From the NCBI GenBank assembly GCA_029215795.1, contig JARDYH010000005.1:162899814-162963813 (forward strand): a DNA stretch of 64,000 nucleotides, given 5' to 3'. Under the pieces are notes generated by a model. That model saw only the letters and a program-made list of their open reading frames with translations, was not told the DNA's origin and made no database searches. Origin of the DNA: Anniella stebbinsi (Eukaryota > Chordata > Lepidosauria > Squamata > Anniellidae). Below are positions 21,453 to 35,700 of this stretch, piece by piece. Position 1 is the stretch's first letter, and each line of letters begins with the position of its first letter. The position numbers and the translations under genes were made by a program.

Positions 21453-21863
21453 ATGGCAGCTGAGAGCCTCATCGGGGAGTTCTGCAGCGAAACTACTTGT
21501 CCCATCTGCCTGGAGTACTTCAAAGACCCTGTGACTGTAGACTGCGGACACAATTTCTGCCAGGCTTGCCTGACCCAGTACTGGAGAGAGACCGGCACAA
21601 TCGCTTCCTGCCCACATTGTAGACAGAGGATTCAGCAAAGGAATTTCAGGCCAAACCAGCAGCTGTCAAATCTGGTTGAGCTGGTCAAGAAACTCCAAGA
21701 AAGAAATGAAGAGGGCAAGAGGGGTGTGTGTGAGACACACCAAGAGCCCCTGAAGCTCTTCTGCAAGGAGGAGCAAGTCCCCATCTGTGTGGTGTGCGAC
21801 AGGTCTAAGGAACACCGGGAGCATAGTGTGTTTCCTATAGAAGAGGCTTCCCAAGTGTACAAG
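21453..21863 (+). CDS. TRIM-A exon 1: RING and B-box 2
   Basis: 137 codons. RING ligands are Cys16, Cys19, Cys31, His33, Cys36, Cys39, Cys53 and Cys56. B-box 2 has Cys93, His96, Cys104, Cys112, Cys115, His121 and His124, all present, unlike the two orphan exons in this window. The donor is AAG/GTAGGA at 21864, phase 0. An in-frame extension upstream to 21402 exists but crosses a CR1 remnant, and the ATG at 21453 matches the family start (MAAE...). Confidence 0.9.
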
Positions 21864-24800
21864 GTAGGACATCACCATGGTGGATGGGTATAGGAAATAA
21901 CTTTGTAGATTCATTCCTGTAAGGGACAGATGGGTAATCTCTGGTCTGTGGGCCATACCTTCCCATCTGGCTTGTCTGAGGCCCCTCCCACTCTGTGAAG
22001 CCTGGACCCATGATCAGGAGCTGCTCCCTCAAAACACAGTGGCTCCGCTAGGCCCTCAGCTTTCCTGTTGGAGAACATGGTTCCCTGTTGGGAAAAGCAA
22101 GGGCTGAGTGAAGCCACGTGACTGGGCAGCCACCATTTCAAGGCATTTGGAGCACCTTGACATCTTGGTTCTCCGCAGCTCTGGTTCGCCACAGCTCCAC
22201 AGGAACATAGGACGCTGCCTTATACTGTGTCAGACCATTGGTCCATCTAAGTCTAGTATTGTTGACACTGGCTGGCAGCAGCTCTTCAGGGTTTCAGGCA
22301 GGAGGTTTTCCAGCCCTATCTGGAGACACCAGGGATTGAATCTGGGACATTTTGCATGAAAAGCAAGTGCTCTGGCATTGAGCTTTGGTCCCTCCCCTTT
22401 CCTGCCTTCGGCTACTGCCTCAAGACGCTCCCATCACCTTGAAATAGTGGTTATCCAAGGCTTTCCTCCAGACCAGCTTCTTCTGCCTTTCTCTTTGTAC
22501 CCCCTTCCCATCAGCCAGTTAAGTTCCCCATCTGTGGGGAGGGGGCAACAAGATGTCCAAATTCCCAGTTGGTCATCACCCCCATTAGCATGATTTCCTG
22601 CAAGATTGGGGAGTCTCTCCATGCAACCAGTAGAGAGTCTCTTTCACTGCCCTCACCAAAGTCTTTGCACTTTTGGTATCTATCTAGACACTGAGGTGTG
22701 CAAATAGATAGACAGGGTCAACACAGCCCTAGTACTTATAGGTGATAATATATCAAGTGTTGCTAAGGGCGTCTTTATATTAAGGGGAAATCGCTTTGCT
22801 TACCCAGGGCGTTCATGCTTCCTGCTTTTTTGGCGCGAATGTCATGGGCTGTGTTACATGGACAGAGGAGTAATCACTTGGTTTAACTTGAATACGTCCC
22901 CTCTAAGGCCTCCTCCACACGAGACGTTTAATGAGCCTTAGAGGCTCATTATAAATTTTACCTCCACACCAGCGGAGCGCAAAACGGGCGTACAGGCGCG
23001 TTATTTCCCCGATAATGCGCATTTTCGAATGCGCGTTAAATAGCGACTTTTATTTTTCTCCGGCCGTTAAAGCGCATTATCGCGGTGTGAACAAGCGATT
23101 ATGCGCGTTAACATCTTCTAAAGCGCTTTTTGGACATGAATTAATGCGCTTCGCCGCCTCTCGCCGCCTCCCGTGCAGAGGGATTAGGCGTAAATGCGCC
23201 TCCGCAATAATGCGCATAATCCCGGAACCGGGCGCAAAAGCGCATCCTTGTGGAGGGGGCCAAAGTGTGATCTGTTCATTTCAATTGAGACAGTGCCATC
23301 TAGTGACGCAAGATCCCACTTTTTCCAGATATTATCACATTAAAAGTGGTTCTTTTCATGACGGAATTTTCAACGGATGCCACAGGAGAAATCCTGGTTG
23401 TTCACGTTTAAAAGACCCGCAAACTTTCATGAGCGGCCAGTCAAGAGTGTAAAATAAAATGCTTGTTGAGAGGAGCCCTAAGAGACTGAGCTCCCAATCA
23501 GGAATTCTCCAGTTACTATCTCACCTCTGCCTAAAATTCAATAAGTGGCCTTGAGCAAGATACTTACCCAGCTTCCTTCTCCCCACTCACCCGCATCTAC
23601 AATCAGGGCTGGCTCCAGAGAGTGGCAAGGTCAGGCATTTGCTAGGGTTGCAAGATTTGCAGAGGGCTTACTGCCCTAACACTGCTACCAGTTGCACTTT
23701 GCCAGAATATCCCAGAAGATCAGATATCACTTGGTCCTGCCTCTTTTAGGTTACGGGGACTACTGAGGGTGTTGCGCCCACAGGCCTCCAGAATCCTGTG
23801 CCAGCTCCGGGTTAGGCCCAGGCTTAGTCATACTTAGAGTAGACACATTGAAATCAATGGAAGTTAAGTTCGCCATGACTAACTTAAATCCCACTGATTT
23901 TAATGAGTCTATTCTGACTAAATCTGGGTCTAACCCGCTGTCTACATACAATATGGGGGATTACTACTAGTGGTTTAGCTTGCAGCAGGCGTGTCAAACC
24001 TCTCTCAGCCCGAGGGCCAAATTCAATTTCGGACAAGCTCTCAAGGGCTCCATTCCAGTGGGACAAAAAGGGAGGAGGCAAAAGGGGTGGAGGCAAAATT
24101 GCCTGCATATTTTATCTTAAATCCTTACTGCCAGGAACTAAGCATTGCAACAGGCATTTCAACCTTTTAGAACTTGTGGGGAATACGTGGGAGAAATGTG
24201 CAAAAGCCAAGAAATCCCAAAACACACAGCAGTTGGGAGGAAGAGGCTGGGGCCAGGGAAGAAGGCTCATCTATCTGAGGAAACCCAAGGTGCTGGTTGG
24301 GACCCTAGCTAGAATGGCTTTGGCCTAAGTTTAAAAGCCCTGAATTAGACAATGCATGCAAAGTGCATTGAGCATTTAAAAGTGCTACACCGAATAGTAT
24401 TAACTGTCATTCAGCGAGTGGCACAAAATTTGCAGGTTGTAATTCAGATTTCTTAATACCTGTTCACTTGGAGCGGGCAAGACGGTGAAGGGCTGAGTTT
24501 CAGAAGGGCTACTTGGTTTTTCCACTGTGAAATGGGAAAATCTGTCAGTAAGTTGCTAGACTTTTACTATCCAATGAAACATAATTTACTACTACTAATA
24601 ATAATAATAATAATCACTGACTGGCACCAGATGGACTGGTTTCATGATGGAAAGAAAACTCATTTTGGTTTTGGTTGCTGCAGGGAAAAATTACGGACTT
24701 TCTGGAGACACTGAAGAAAACACGAGAAAAGCTTGTGGACTGGAAAACTTCTGAAGAGCTTGGAAGGCAGGAAGGTCTGGTAAGTGTTTGGTGTTATGGC

Positions 24801-26716
24801 TCACGTGTTTTTCTGATAGCTCTGTGGTGATGGGTAAACTCCCCATTCCCTCCATTAGTGGAGAAAAATCATTTTCTGTGCATGGGGTGTGTGTGTGTAT
24901 GTATGTATTATATCAGGGGTTCCCAACTATTTTGGGTCAGTTGGCACATTTTGCATATTGAGAGAACGTCATGGATGCCCTTACAAAATGGCTGCCATGG
25001 TGGATATGGCTGGTAACAAAGCATTCATTTCCCAGAAGGCAAACATGGTAAGACTAAAAGATAAGTAACACCCAAAAAACCCAAGAGTGTCATCACACTG
25101 GGAAAAATCGTGTTTGCTTCCCATTGCTTCTCCGCCCACACGTTTGTCCCTCATTACGTCCTCCTTTGAAAGAGGAAGTAAACAACGTGCCTGGGGCCCA
25201 TTCAGTGGGCCGTTTTGATCATGCTGCTTCTCCTGCACATAGCAGGAGATAGCGGCATGTTCCATCTTTATTTTAAGTCAGACTTACTGGGGACCGACTG
25301 TTTTTCTGTGGCATGAAGAAGGCTAGAAGGGGTGGGAGGCATGCGGGAGACAGACAACATTGTGAGGGGGATTCGTGAAAATCCGTGAGTGCCCAGTAAC
25401 AAGCATGCAAGAAAACGTTCGCCTGATGGAGCTCTAAGTACAACATAAAGGTGGGATCAGACCTCCAAAACACAAAACCACTCTTTAGAACCCAAACAAA
25501 ATTGGTGCTGGAGGGTAGCCCTTCACTTTGCAGCATGCCAGCCTTCCAATAATTCAAAAAAAAATTAAAAAAAAATTAAAAAATCAGGAGGGACAAGGAG
25601 CCTAGTGGGAGCCAAGAGAGATGTCCATGGACACCACACCGGAGTGCCAGATACATAAATTATTCTGTGGTGACTACAGCCTGGATCAAACATGCAAGTT
25701 CAGTCATTCATATCTGAAGAGCCTAGTGGCGCCTGCCATGCATGGATGAGTGGTGGGTTCCAAGTACCACATGAAAAACATCCCAGCTCTTCCTCTCCAG
25801 AATGCATAGAAGCACAGAATCATAGAATAGTAGAGTTGGAAGGGGCCTATAAGGCCATCGAGTCCAACCCCCTGCTCAATGCAGGAATCCACTTTAAAGC
25901 ATACTTGACAGATGGTTGTCCAGTTGCCGCTTGGATGCCTCTAGTGTAGGAGAGCCCGACCTCCCTAGGTAATTGGTTCCATTGTCTAACAGGAAGTTTT
26001 TCCCGATGTCCAGCCAGAATCTGGCTTCCTGTAACTTGAGCCCATTGTTCCCTGTCCTGAACTCTGGGATGATTGAGAAGAGATCCTGGCCCTCCTCCGT
26101 GTGATAACCTTTCAAGTATTTGAAGAGTGCTGTCATGACTCCCCTTAGTATTTTCTTCTCAAGGCTAAACATGCTCAGTTCTTTTAGTCTCTCCTCATAG
26201 GGCTTTGTTTTCAGACTCCTGATGATCCTCGTTGCCCTCCTCTGAATTCAGGAGGCCCTCTGATTAGGCAAAGAAACCCCTAGCTCTGCCTTCTCCTACC
26301 TTGGTGCCCTCCACTTGTTGTGGACTTCAACTCCCATCAGCCCCAACCAGCATCCCCAATGGTCAAGAGTGCTGGGAGTTTTAGTTCAAAACATCTGGAG
26401 GGCACCAGGTTGGGGAAGCACCAAATTGTGTGTTCTTCTGTGTTTTTAAGCTAAGAACATTGGAAGCTGCTTTATACTGAATTAGACCATTGGTTCATCT
26501 AGCCCAGTATGGCTGACACTGACTGGCAGCAGCTCTCTGGGGTTTCAGACATGAATTTTGCCAACCTTACCTGGGAGGGAATTTATACACTCTATTAACC
26601 ATGTAGTGGCTGTGCAGTGGCGCTGCGTTGTTTAAATGACATAGCCGCCAACTTGCAGCCACATGGGGGTTTCCCCCTTGAGACTGCATGTTTTCAAAGT
26701 GCTGATTTCTGGTGAC

Positions 26717-26756
<40 letters not shown>

Positions 26757-29700
26757 TCTATACTTCCCCATAGCTGAATCTCTCTAGGCAGTTTACAAAG
26801 ATTAAAAACATTTAAAACCAATATACAAAAATTTAAAACCAATATACAAAATTTTAAACCATAAAAAGCATAAAAACAAACTACATATCAACTATCCAGG
26901 GGTCAGTTAAAATCTGATAACCCATTGGATAACCTTTATTTTGGGTTATCCAGTGGGCATTGCGAAAAATCATCTATTGGCTACTGAAGATAGCAGAGAG
27001 AGAGGCTGAGTCTTTTGTTGTTGTTGATCGGTGTTGGGTTTCCCGGTCCCTCTGGCAAACTGATATGGGACACCCAAATCAGTGAGATTTATTTATTGCA
27101 GGAAATCCCATGGTAAAAGCTTAATGGGTAGTTACGCACTTCAGAATTCATATAGATGATGGTCAGTAGCTATAGGCTCCAAGATATTCCAGAACAGTTA
27201 AAAGCTAATCACTACTACCATGACAAGATCCCCATCAATGTGGTTTCCCTGTTGCAATCTCCATGGTTCTGAACACAAGGGAAGGATAATCCATACATGG
27301 GTTCCAAACCTGGGCAAGGGGGGTGGGGATGATTCCTGATATGATCTCTCAGGCAATCAAATTCTTGAAAGGCTAAACAAACCAGCCTAAGTGAGCTACT
27401 TCAACGTTGGATCATACGTTGGTAACTCGGAGGGAACATGGTCAAGGCCTCAACAAGGTCATGGGGAAGGTAAACCCTCAAATGCAAGGAGTTCTGTGCT
27501 ACAGTTTTCGCACAGCTAGCTCATCTCTGCATGAGTCCAAGCAGAGGAGAGAAAAGGAAGTCTAATCATCAGGGATCAAACCCAGTTTGCTGGTGCTCTG
27601 AGCTGACAACACACAAAAACCCACAATCTGCAGCGGACAAGAGTTCAAGTCTATGAAAAGCTTCACAGTACTTTTCACGGCAAAGTTCTTAGTAATTCGA
27701 AGTTCCACTCAGGAGGGAGCATGTGCAGAGTGCCCCCAGTGTCTCAAATTATGATGGATCCAATCAGGGAGGTTTTCCAGGAAATGCCTAGCAGATGTTC
27801 TTAGCAAAGGCTCCTTGCTTTTGCACCAGCTTAAAAAGGGAAGTGTAGACTTCTTCCAGACCACTTGACAGACAGGGGCTTTGGCTTTTCAGCAATGCCC
27901 CTGTCCAAACAGGGTGGCACTGCTCAGCCCACCAAGATGATGCCTCAATATGGGTGACCCTTCTGCAACCCCCACTGTTTCTCTACCAATTTCTCGCAGA
28001 TAGTTTCTGGCTCAAAGTTGAGATAAGTGGGTGATTTGTGGGAGTAGAAACACTCCTACACCTCTGCTCTGAGAACGTTGGTAGAGCTCTATTAACACAG
28101 ATTGTAACGTTCTAGAAGCTGACTAAGCTCAAAGCTTTGCAGACTACTCCTAATTAAATCTTAGCTAAACTACAAGACCCACAGCTATGCTATATATTCC
28201 TGACAATCAGAAAGCATGGGAACGCAGGACAGGAGGCAGGCTTTTCTGGGCGGATAGCCCACGCTCCCTCATGCCCCATATAGTTTTATCGATTTAGCCT
28301 CACAGCAGCAACACTGCGGGCTTTTGAGCAGATCCCCTTCCAAAGCGCTATCGTATAGACACCTCCCTGGAAATGTCAGCGATTGAACCAGGGACTTTCT
28401 GCATGCAAAGCAGGTGCTCTACCACTGAGCCATGGGTCCCCTCTACAAGGATTCGCTTTTGCGCCTGGTTAGGCGATTATGCGCATAATCGCAGAAGCGC
28501 ATTTACGCCTAATCCCTCTGCACGAGAGGCGGTGAGAGGCGGCGAAGCGCATTACCAGATGTCCAAAATGCGGTTTACAAGTAGTTAATGCGCATAAGCG
28601 CATATTCACACAGTCAAAATGCGCTTTAACGGACGGAGCAAAATAAAACTTGTGATTTAATGCGCATTCGATAATGCGCATAATTGGAGAGATAACGCGC
28701 CTCTACGCCCCATTTGCGCTCCGCTGGTGTGGAGGTAATTTTTTTAATGAGACTTCAAAGAGCATTAAACCTCTTGTGAAGAGGCACCCATGGCCCCTCT
28801 TCAATCCCCATCTGGGATTGCTCTCCTTCACGGAGATCAAATAGCAGAGATAAAAGTTTGATATCACCTCCTGTTAGATGATTTTTAGTGGAGTCAGTTT
28901 ACGCATTCAGCAGCAAATAACCAAGGGCTTATATTTATTTATTTAATGTATTTCTAAACTGCCTAATAACTAATATTCTCTGGATGGATTGCAGCCAATT
29001 AAAAACTAAAAACTAAATCTTATGCAAACCTCCCAGAGAGCTTCGGCTATGGGGTGGTATAGAAATGTAATAAATAAGTAAATAATAAAATAACATTTTA
29101 AAACCATTACAAATATAAAATACAATACCGATATTGACAAACAGCACAGGAATTGATAAAAATGCCCATAATAGCGTGGCACTAGGACTAACGTTTGAGA
29201 CGTCTTGAACTCACCCAAAGTGGGCATTACGAAGACACATCTAAGGAAATGATATCTAACACCTAAAGACTGTATTGAAAGATCCATGATACAACATCTC
29301 AGAAGAATAAAATGCTGTTGAGTCCATATATATAATATCATTCTGCAAATTAAAGAGTCAGAAAGGAGGTACTCTCTTTCTGCTACCATTTATTTCATGA
29401 TAAAACATGGAATCCCCTTTTCAACTTTACAGAAGATACTCAAAGCAACTAACAAAACGAAGTAAGAATAATAAGAACATAAAAAGAGCCCTGCTGGATC
29501 AGACCCAGGGTCCATCTAGTCCAGCACTCTGTTCACACAGTGGCCAACCAGCTGTCGACCAGGGACCCACAAGCAGGACTTGTGTGTAACAGCACCCTCC
29601 CACCCATGTTCCCCAGCAACTGGTGTATACAGGCTTACTTCCTCTGATATTGGAGATAGCACTTAGCCATCAGGACTAGAAGCCATCGATAGCCTTCTCG

Positions 29701-32700
29701 TCCAAGAATTTATCCAACCCTCTTTTAAAGCCATCCAAATTTGTGGCAATCAACACATCTTGTGGTTGTGAATTCCAGAGTTTAACTATATTGGTGTTCG
29801 AAGCTTCGAACCAGACCTGGCAAACGGCTCCAATTCAAAAATGATCCAGAGCTAGTCTGGATTCTTTCCAAACATTTTATGGAGGAAATGGGTCTGAGTA
29901 ATCCAGCAGGTTTGCATTCTTTCTAGTCGGACCCAAGGGACTGACTTACCCTGGCTATAATATTGTTCAGAAGTACTTCCTTTTATCTGTCCTGAATCTC
30001 TCACCAATCAGCTTCATGGGATGACCCCAAGTTCTAGTATTATGGGAGAAAAATACCACCTTCTCTACATTCTCCACACCATGCATAATTTTATACGCCT
30101 CTATGATAGTGGCTGTTTTATTCTCAATTCCTTTTCTAAGAATGCATAACGTGTAGTTTGACTTCCTTACAGCGTTCGTACACTGGGTTGGCATTTTCAT
30201 TGACCCCAAGATCTCTTTCTTGGTCGGCCACTGCCAACTCAGAATCTATACTAGAAGTTGTTGTTTTTTTGTCCCAATATGCATCACTTTACACTTGCTT
30301 ACATTGAACCGCATTTGCCATTTGGATGCCAACTTTCCCAGCTTGGTGAGATCCTTTTGGAGCTCCTCACACTCCCTTTTTGCTTTAACCATCTTAAATA
30401 ATTTGGTACCATCACCAAACTTGGCCACTTCACTGCTCACTCCTAATTCTAAATCATTTATGAACAACTCGAAAAGAATTGGTACCGGTACAGATCCCTG
30501 TGGGACCTCTCCATCGAGAGAATTTACCATTTATTCCTACTTTCTGTTTTGTGTTCTTTAACCAGTTGTTGATCTATAAGAGGACCTCTCCCATTATTCC
30601 ATGACTGCTAAGTTTGCTCAGGGACTTTATCAAAAGCCTTTTGGAAGTCCAAGTGAGCAATGTTCACCGCATCTCCCCTATCTACATCTCTGTTGACATT
30701 CTCAAAGAACTCAAAAAGATTAGTGAGACAGGACTTAACTTTGCGGAAGCCATGTTTATACTTTTTTCAGCAGGGCTTGTCCTTATATATGTTTACTAAT
30801 TTTGTCTTTAAGAATGCTTTCAGCTGATTTACTTGGAACAGATGTTAAACTAACGGGCCTGTAATTTCCCAGATCTCCCTGGATTCCTATTTAAAAATTG
30901 GTGTTACTTTGGCCATCTTCCAGTCCTGTGCTATAGAGGCTGAGCCTAGGGAGATCAGCAATTTTATATTTCAGTTCTTTGAGAGCTCCAAGCTGGATAC
31001 CATCTGGGCCTGATGATTTATTTCCTTTTAATTTGTCATTAAGATTGAGAACTTCATCTTTTGTCACCACTATTTGCCTCAGTTCCTCAGATTTCCTGAA
31101 AATGTCAGTTCAGATATAGTTATCTCTCCTATATCTTCTGCAGTGAACACCGATGCAAAGAATTCTTTCAGCTTCTCTGCAATCTCCCTGTCCTCCTTTA
31201 GTACTCCCTTAACTCCATTGCCACCTAGTGGTCCAACTGCTTCCCTAGCTGGTTTCCTACTTCTGATATATTTAAATAATTTTTTTTATTATTGGCCTTG
31301 ATATTGTTAGTGATATGATCTTCAAAGTGCTTTCTTGCATCTCTTATTGTCTGCTTGCATTGCCTTTGTGCCAGCTTGTATTCCCTTATATTTTCCTCAA
31401 TTAGTCAAGATCTCTATTTTCTGAAGGAAGCCCTCTTTTCTATAGTAGCTTCCTTGACACGTGGTGCAACCTTTCTTAACCTGTGGTGTATGTTTTAGCT
31501 GAACTTCTGTTATTGTGGTTTTGAGTAACTTCCATGCATTTTGAAGGGATTTAACCCTTTTCACTCCTTTTCAACTTCCTTTTCACCAGTTCCCTTATTT
31601 AAGAGAAGTTTCCTCTATTGAAGTCAAATGTGACTGTGTTGGACTTCCTGGGCAGCTTCCCACTTAAATATGAATTTAGTCTGATAGCACTGTCACTGTT
31701 ACCAACTGTGGTCACTGTTACCAATTGGTTCAACAACATTTACATCTCGTACTAGGTCCTGGGTGACGCCACTTAGGATTAAGTCCAGGGTTGCTTCCCT
31801 TCTGGTCAGTTCTATGACAACTGTTCCAAGGCACAGTTGTTTAAGAAATGTATCCTCCTTGTCATGACTGGAATATGTATTTATCTAGTCAATGTCGGGG
31901 TAATTGAAGTCACCCATTATTACAACAGTTCCTTGTTTGGAGGCCTCCCTGATTTTGTTTTCCATCTCAAGGCAACCCTGAGCATTTTAGTCTGGGGGAC
32001 GATAGCATGTTCCTAGCACTAAATTAGTTTTGGGGCCCTATATTGTTACCCACAGAGCTTCTGTGGAAGAGTGACACATTTAAGGGTTCTAGTCTACTTG
32101 ACACTATGTCCTCTTTGACATACAGAGCAACACCGCCCCCAGTACGCCCTTCCCTCTCCTTCTAGTAGATTTCATCCATTTGATAAGCACAAGTAAATGC
32201 ATGAAGGTAACAGCGCTACAACTTTGAAAACAGCATTAAAAAAAACAAGAGTGCCAGAATTAGCCAATCAACTGTTGACTTTTATGACACAAGGGGGCTG
32301 TTGAGGCCTCTCTCATCCATAACAGTCTTGAGTATTATTTAATCTCCACCCCCTTCTGTCCCCCATTTTTTTCCTGATAGGGACCGATTCCACCAATGTG
32401 GTGGAGTGGTTGGAGTGTTGAACTGGGACTTTGGAGATTCAGGTTCTGGTCCCCACTCAGCTATGAATCTCACTGTCTGATATTGGGCCAGGCACTGACT
32501 CTCAGCCTAACCTACCTCACAGGGCTGTTGTGAAGATAAAATGGAGAGGAGGAGGATTGTGTGAGCCTCTTTGGGTTCCTTGCAAGAGGAAAAAGGGGGG
32601 AATTTGAATATCATTCAATATATAAGGCCTCAATGTGGCTTGCCCATGTCATCTGTTACTTCAGTTGTGTGGCAGTGAGGAAGCACCAACTCTTCCTCCA

Positions 32701-35700
32701 TGTGAATCACCACCAATGTTACTGTCCGAATGTGTCAAAATATAAAATTTCAGATGGTGACATTGTCATATATGCATTTGAATTTACATCCACATTCAAC
32801 CCATTTTTCTTTTCCAGTAGGTTTAGTATAAGTTGCTTTAGCTGAGACAATTGTACATTTGAAAAAGGTGAGTGGGTTGAAATATAATCAACATATATAA
32901 GATATCATGGCTATGAACACTGGGCAAAGTGCCTCCATTCTGCACTCTCCAGATTTATGAACAATCACATAACAATCACTGTCCAGATTTATGAACAGTC
33001 ACAGGCATCTAACTTTCCTTCACTGGACCTCATAGTCTATATTTGCTCCTCTAATTTCTATGTATTTCTCCCCACCCCCAAGAAACAGGGGGAAATAGAG
33101 AACGAGAAGGTCAGATGTGCCTTTGAGAGAATGCAGAAGGTTCTTGGGGAGAAACAGTACTTCTGGCTAACTCTGCTGAAAGAGATGGAGAAGGAGATAG
33201 AGAAGAAGCAGGAAGAAGACATCACCAAACTCTCCGTAAAGATTTCCCAACTCAGCCAGCTGATCACAGAGATGGAGGGAAAGTGCCAGCAGCCGGCGAG
33301 TGAATTCCTGCAGGTGAGTCTTCCACACAGTGATGCAATGGCAAATCTTTTGAATGAAGAGGGCACGATCCTGGAAGCATCAATTAGTTTTCAGCAAACA
33401 AGGGGCAAAGGAATCCCCTGCTAGAGCAGGAAGAAGCCCCGCGTCTTTTCTTTCTGTGTAGCTGAGACCCATTTCTCTCTTTCAGGACATCAGAAATACC
33501 TTGTGCAGGTATGCAGCTCTTCCTTTTCCGTTTCCCCTCCTCTCTGGGTGGTAGAGTTCTGGTCCCACTGGGGCTGCTTTGAAAGCAAATAATCTATTCA
33601 GCACTGTATGTAGCATGTGGTTCACATCCTTTGCTTTTTTTGTTGTTATTTTACTTCGCTCGTTTTTAATTTGGAATTGGTGCTGCCTTCCTTTCCCACC
33701 ACCCTGCTTTTTCTCACTCCCCTTTTATTTCCCTTGCTGTGTCGCAAATTTAGTATTTTAAAACAACAACAACCAGCATCAGATCTTTGCAAAACAGGGT
33801 CATAAAAGTGTTTTCGGCGCCATCAATCTTTAGAAACAGTTTTCTTCTGGGGAACTCTATGAAAGATTGTGAAAGTCTCTTTCCTCTGGAATGTGAGACT
33901 TGACTTATGATCTGATAACCCTTTAGATTCTGGACAGGAGATAGGGGCCTTCCACCCTGATATTTTGACAGCAGCTGTATCTATTGTCAGGGAGTTAACA
34001 GTTTCCAGTATGAAGAGCGGGAATATCGCAAGCTCCCTTATATCAGGTGGACAACTTGCAGGTTTCCAGATGTTTTGGCCTACAGCTCCCATCAGCCCTT
34101 GCCATCATAGCCAATGGTGAGGGAAGATGGGAAATGTAGGCCACAACATATGAAAGGCCACAATTTTCCCATCCGTTATACTAAGGAAAGCCATTTGTCC
34201 ATCCAGCTAAGCGCTGTTTACTCTCCGTTTCTTATGTGGAGCTCTTTCTCAACCACATGATGCACAAGATCCTTTTATCTGAAGATACCTTTGATACAAC
34301 ATGGAAACTTCTACACATGAAGCATCTACTCCGCCACTGAACAAATGGGTCCCTGCTCGGTATCTCCACCAGCACTCCTCATATCTTTTCTGTTGGCCCC
34401 CACTGCCCCTGTTCCCATAAAGAGCAATGAAGAAATTAATGTGAAACTGGAGAATTTGCACTTGTATCCCTGGGTGGGAAGGGCAGCCTGATGCTTGATG
34501 CAAAAGATCTGAATTCTCCCAACAAAGCGTCTAATCCAGTCAATTTCATCCAATGGGCGGGGGAGAAAATTTACAGAAGGCCTCCCACCTCTTTCCTCTA
34601 TCCAGAGTGAAATGGATTGAGGTAGAAGCTGTTTGCCCAAACGATCTCAGGCTTCAAAATGGCAGGTTGGGGCATCTACTCATAACTAAATCTTCAGTAA
34701 GAGCCCAGCTTGCTATTTGCTGCTACAAGTTTACAAAGAAAAGGCATTCTATTCTTTAATCTCGACCTGATTTCCTTTCAGATACGGAAAACATTTAGCA
34801 CAGCATGAGGTGGACCTTTCTCCTAACGTGGAAGACAGACTCAGGATTCTCTCTCTGAAAAAATCAGTTTTACAAAAGGCTGTGGAGAACTATAAAGGTA
34901 CTGAGGGAGAAGTGGATATGGAATTCCGCGTGTGCTTCAATTCTAGGCTGATTGCAAGGAATATCAGGTCCTTTTTAAAGGGGACCTGACTGTGTCTGCA
35001 GTGTTCCTGAAGGGATCTAGGGAGCCATCACAAGGAGTTATTTCCCCACCCCCTTCTGTTCCCCATTGGTTGCTCTGTAAAGAAGGAGGAGGAATGTTGC
35101 ATCATAAGAGCATAAGAAGGGCCATGCTGGATCAGACCAAGGGTCCCACTAGTCCAGCTTTCTGTTCACATAGTGGCCAACCAGCTGTCGATCAGGGACA
35201 CACAAGCAGGACACAGGTGCAACAGCACCCTCCCACCCATGTTCCCCAGCAACTGGTGTATACAGGCTTACTGCCTCTGAGACTGGAGGTTGCATTTAGC
35301 CATCAGGACTAGTAGCCATTGATCGCCTTCTCCTCTGGGAATTTCTCAAAGGGAAGCTGTTGTCCTTGGCCCTATAGATGGGGAAGAGAAACAGCTTCTT
35401 TCTCTTCCAACCACCATCCTGTCCATTTCTGAAGATGATTGGTAGCTTCCTTTTGATGAAGTTGCTCCACTCATCAAAGAATAGATAAAGATCCTTTGAT
35501 GGTGGGAGCAGATCTCATCCCTCACCACCACTAGCAGCAGTATGAATGGTGATAACGGATATTTATACTAGCTTACAGATAGTATTATATGGTATCTAAA
35601 TATGGTATCTAAATGATTTTATAAATGACATCTCTATAGTACCATTCCAAAGTTGGTGCATGAAAGATCCTGGCTGGACACTATTCCCATCCTTTCCCTT

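Noticed and set aside
28373..28435. Possible tRNA gene (GTGCTCTACCACTGAGC)
   Set aside because: It is the right half of a SINE-like repeat also seen at 22200. No full cloverleaf can be drawn.
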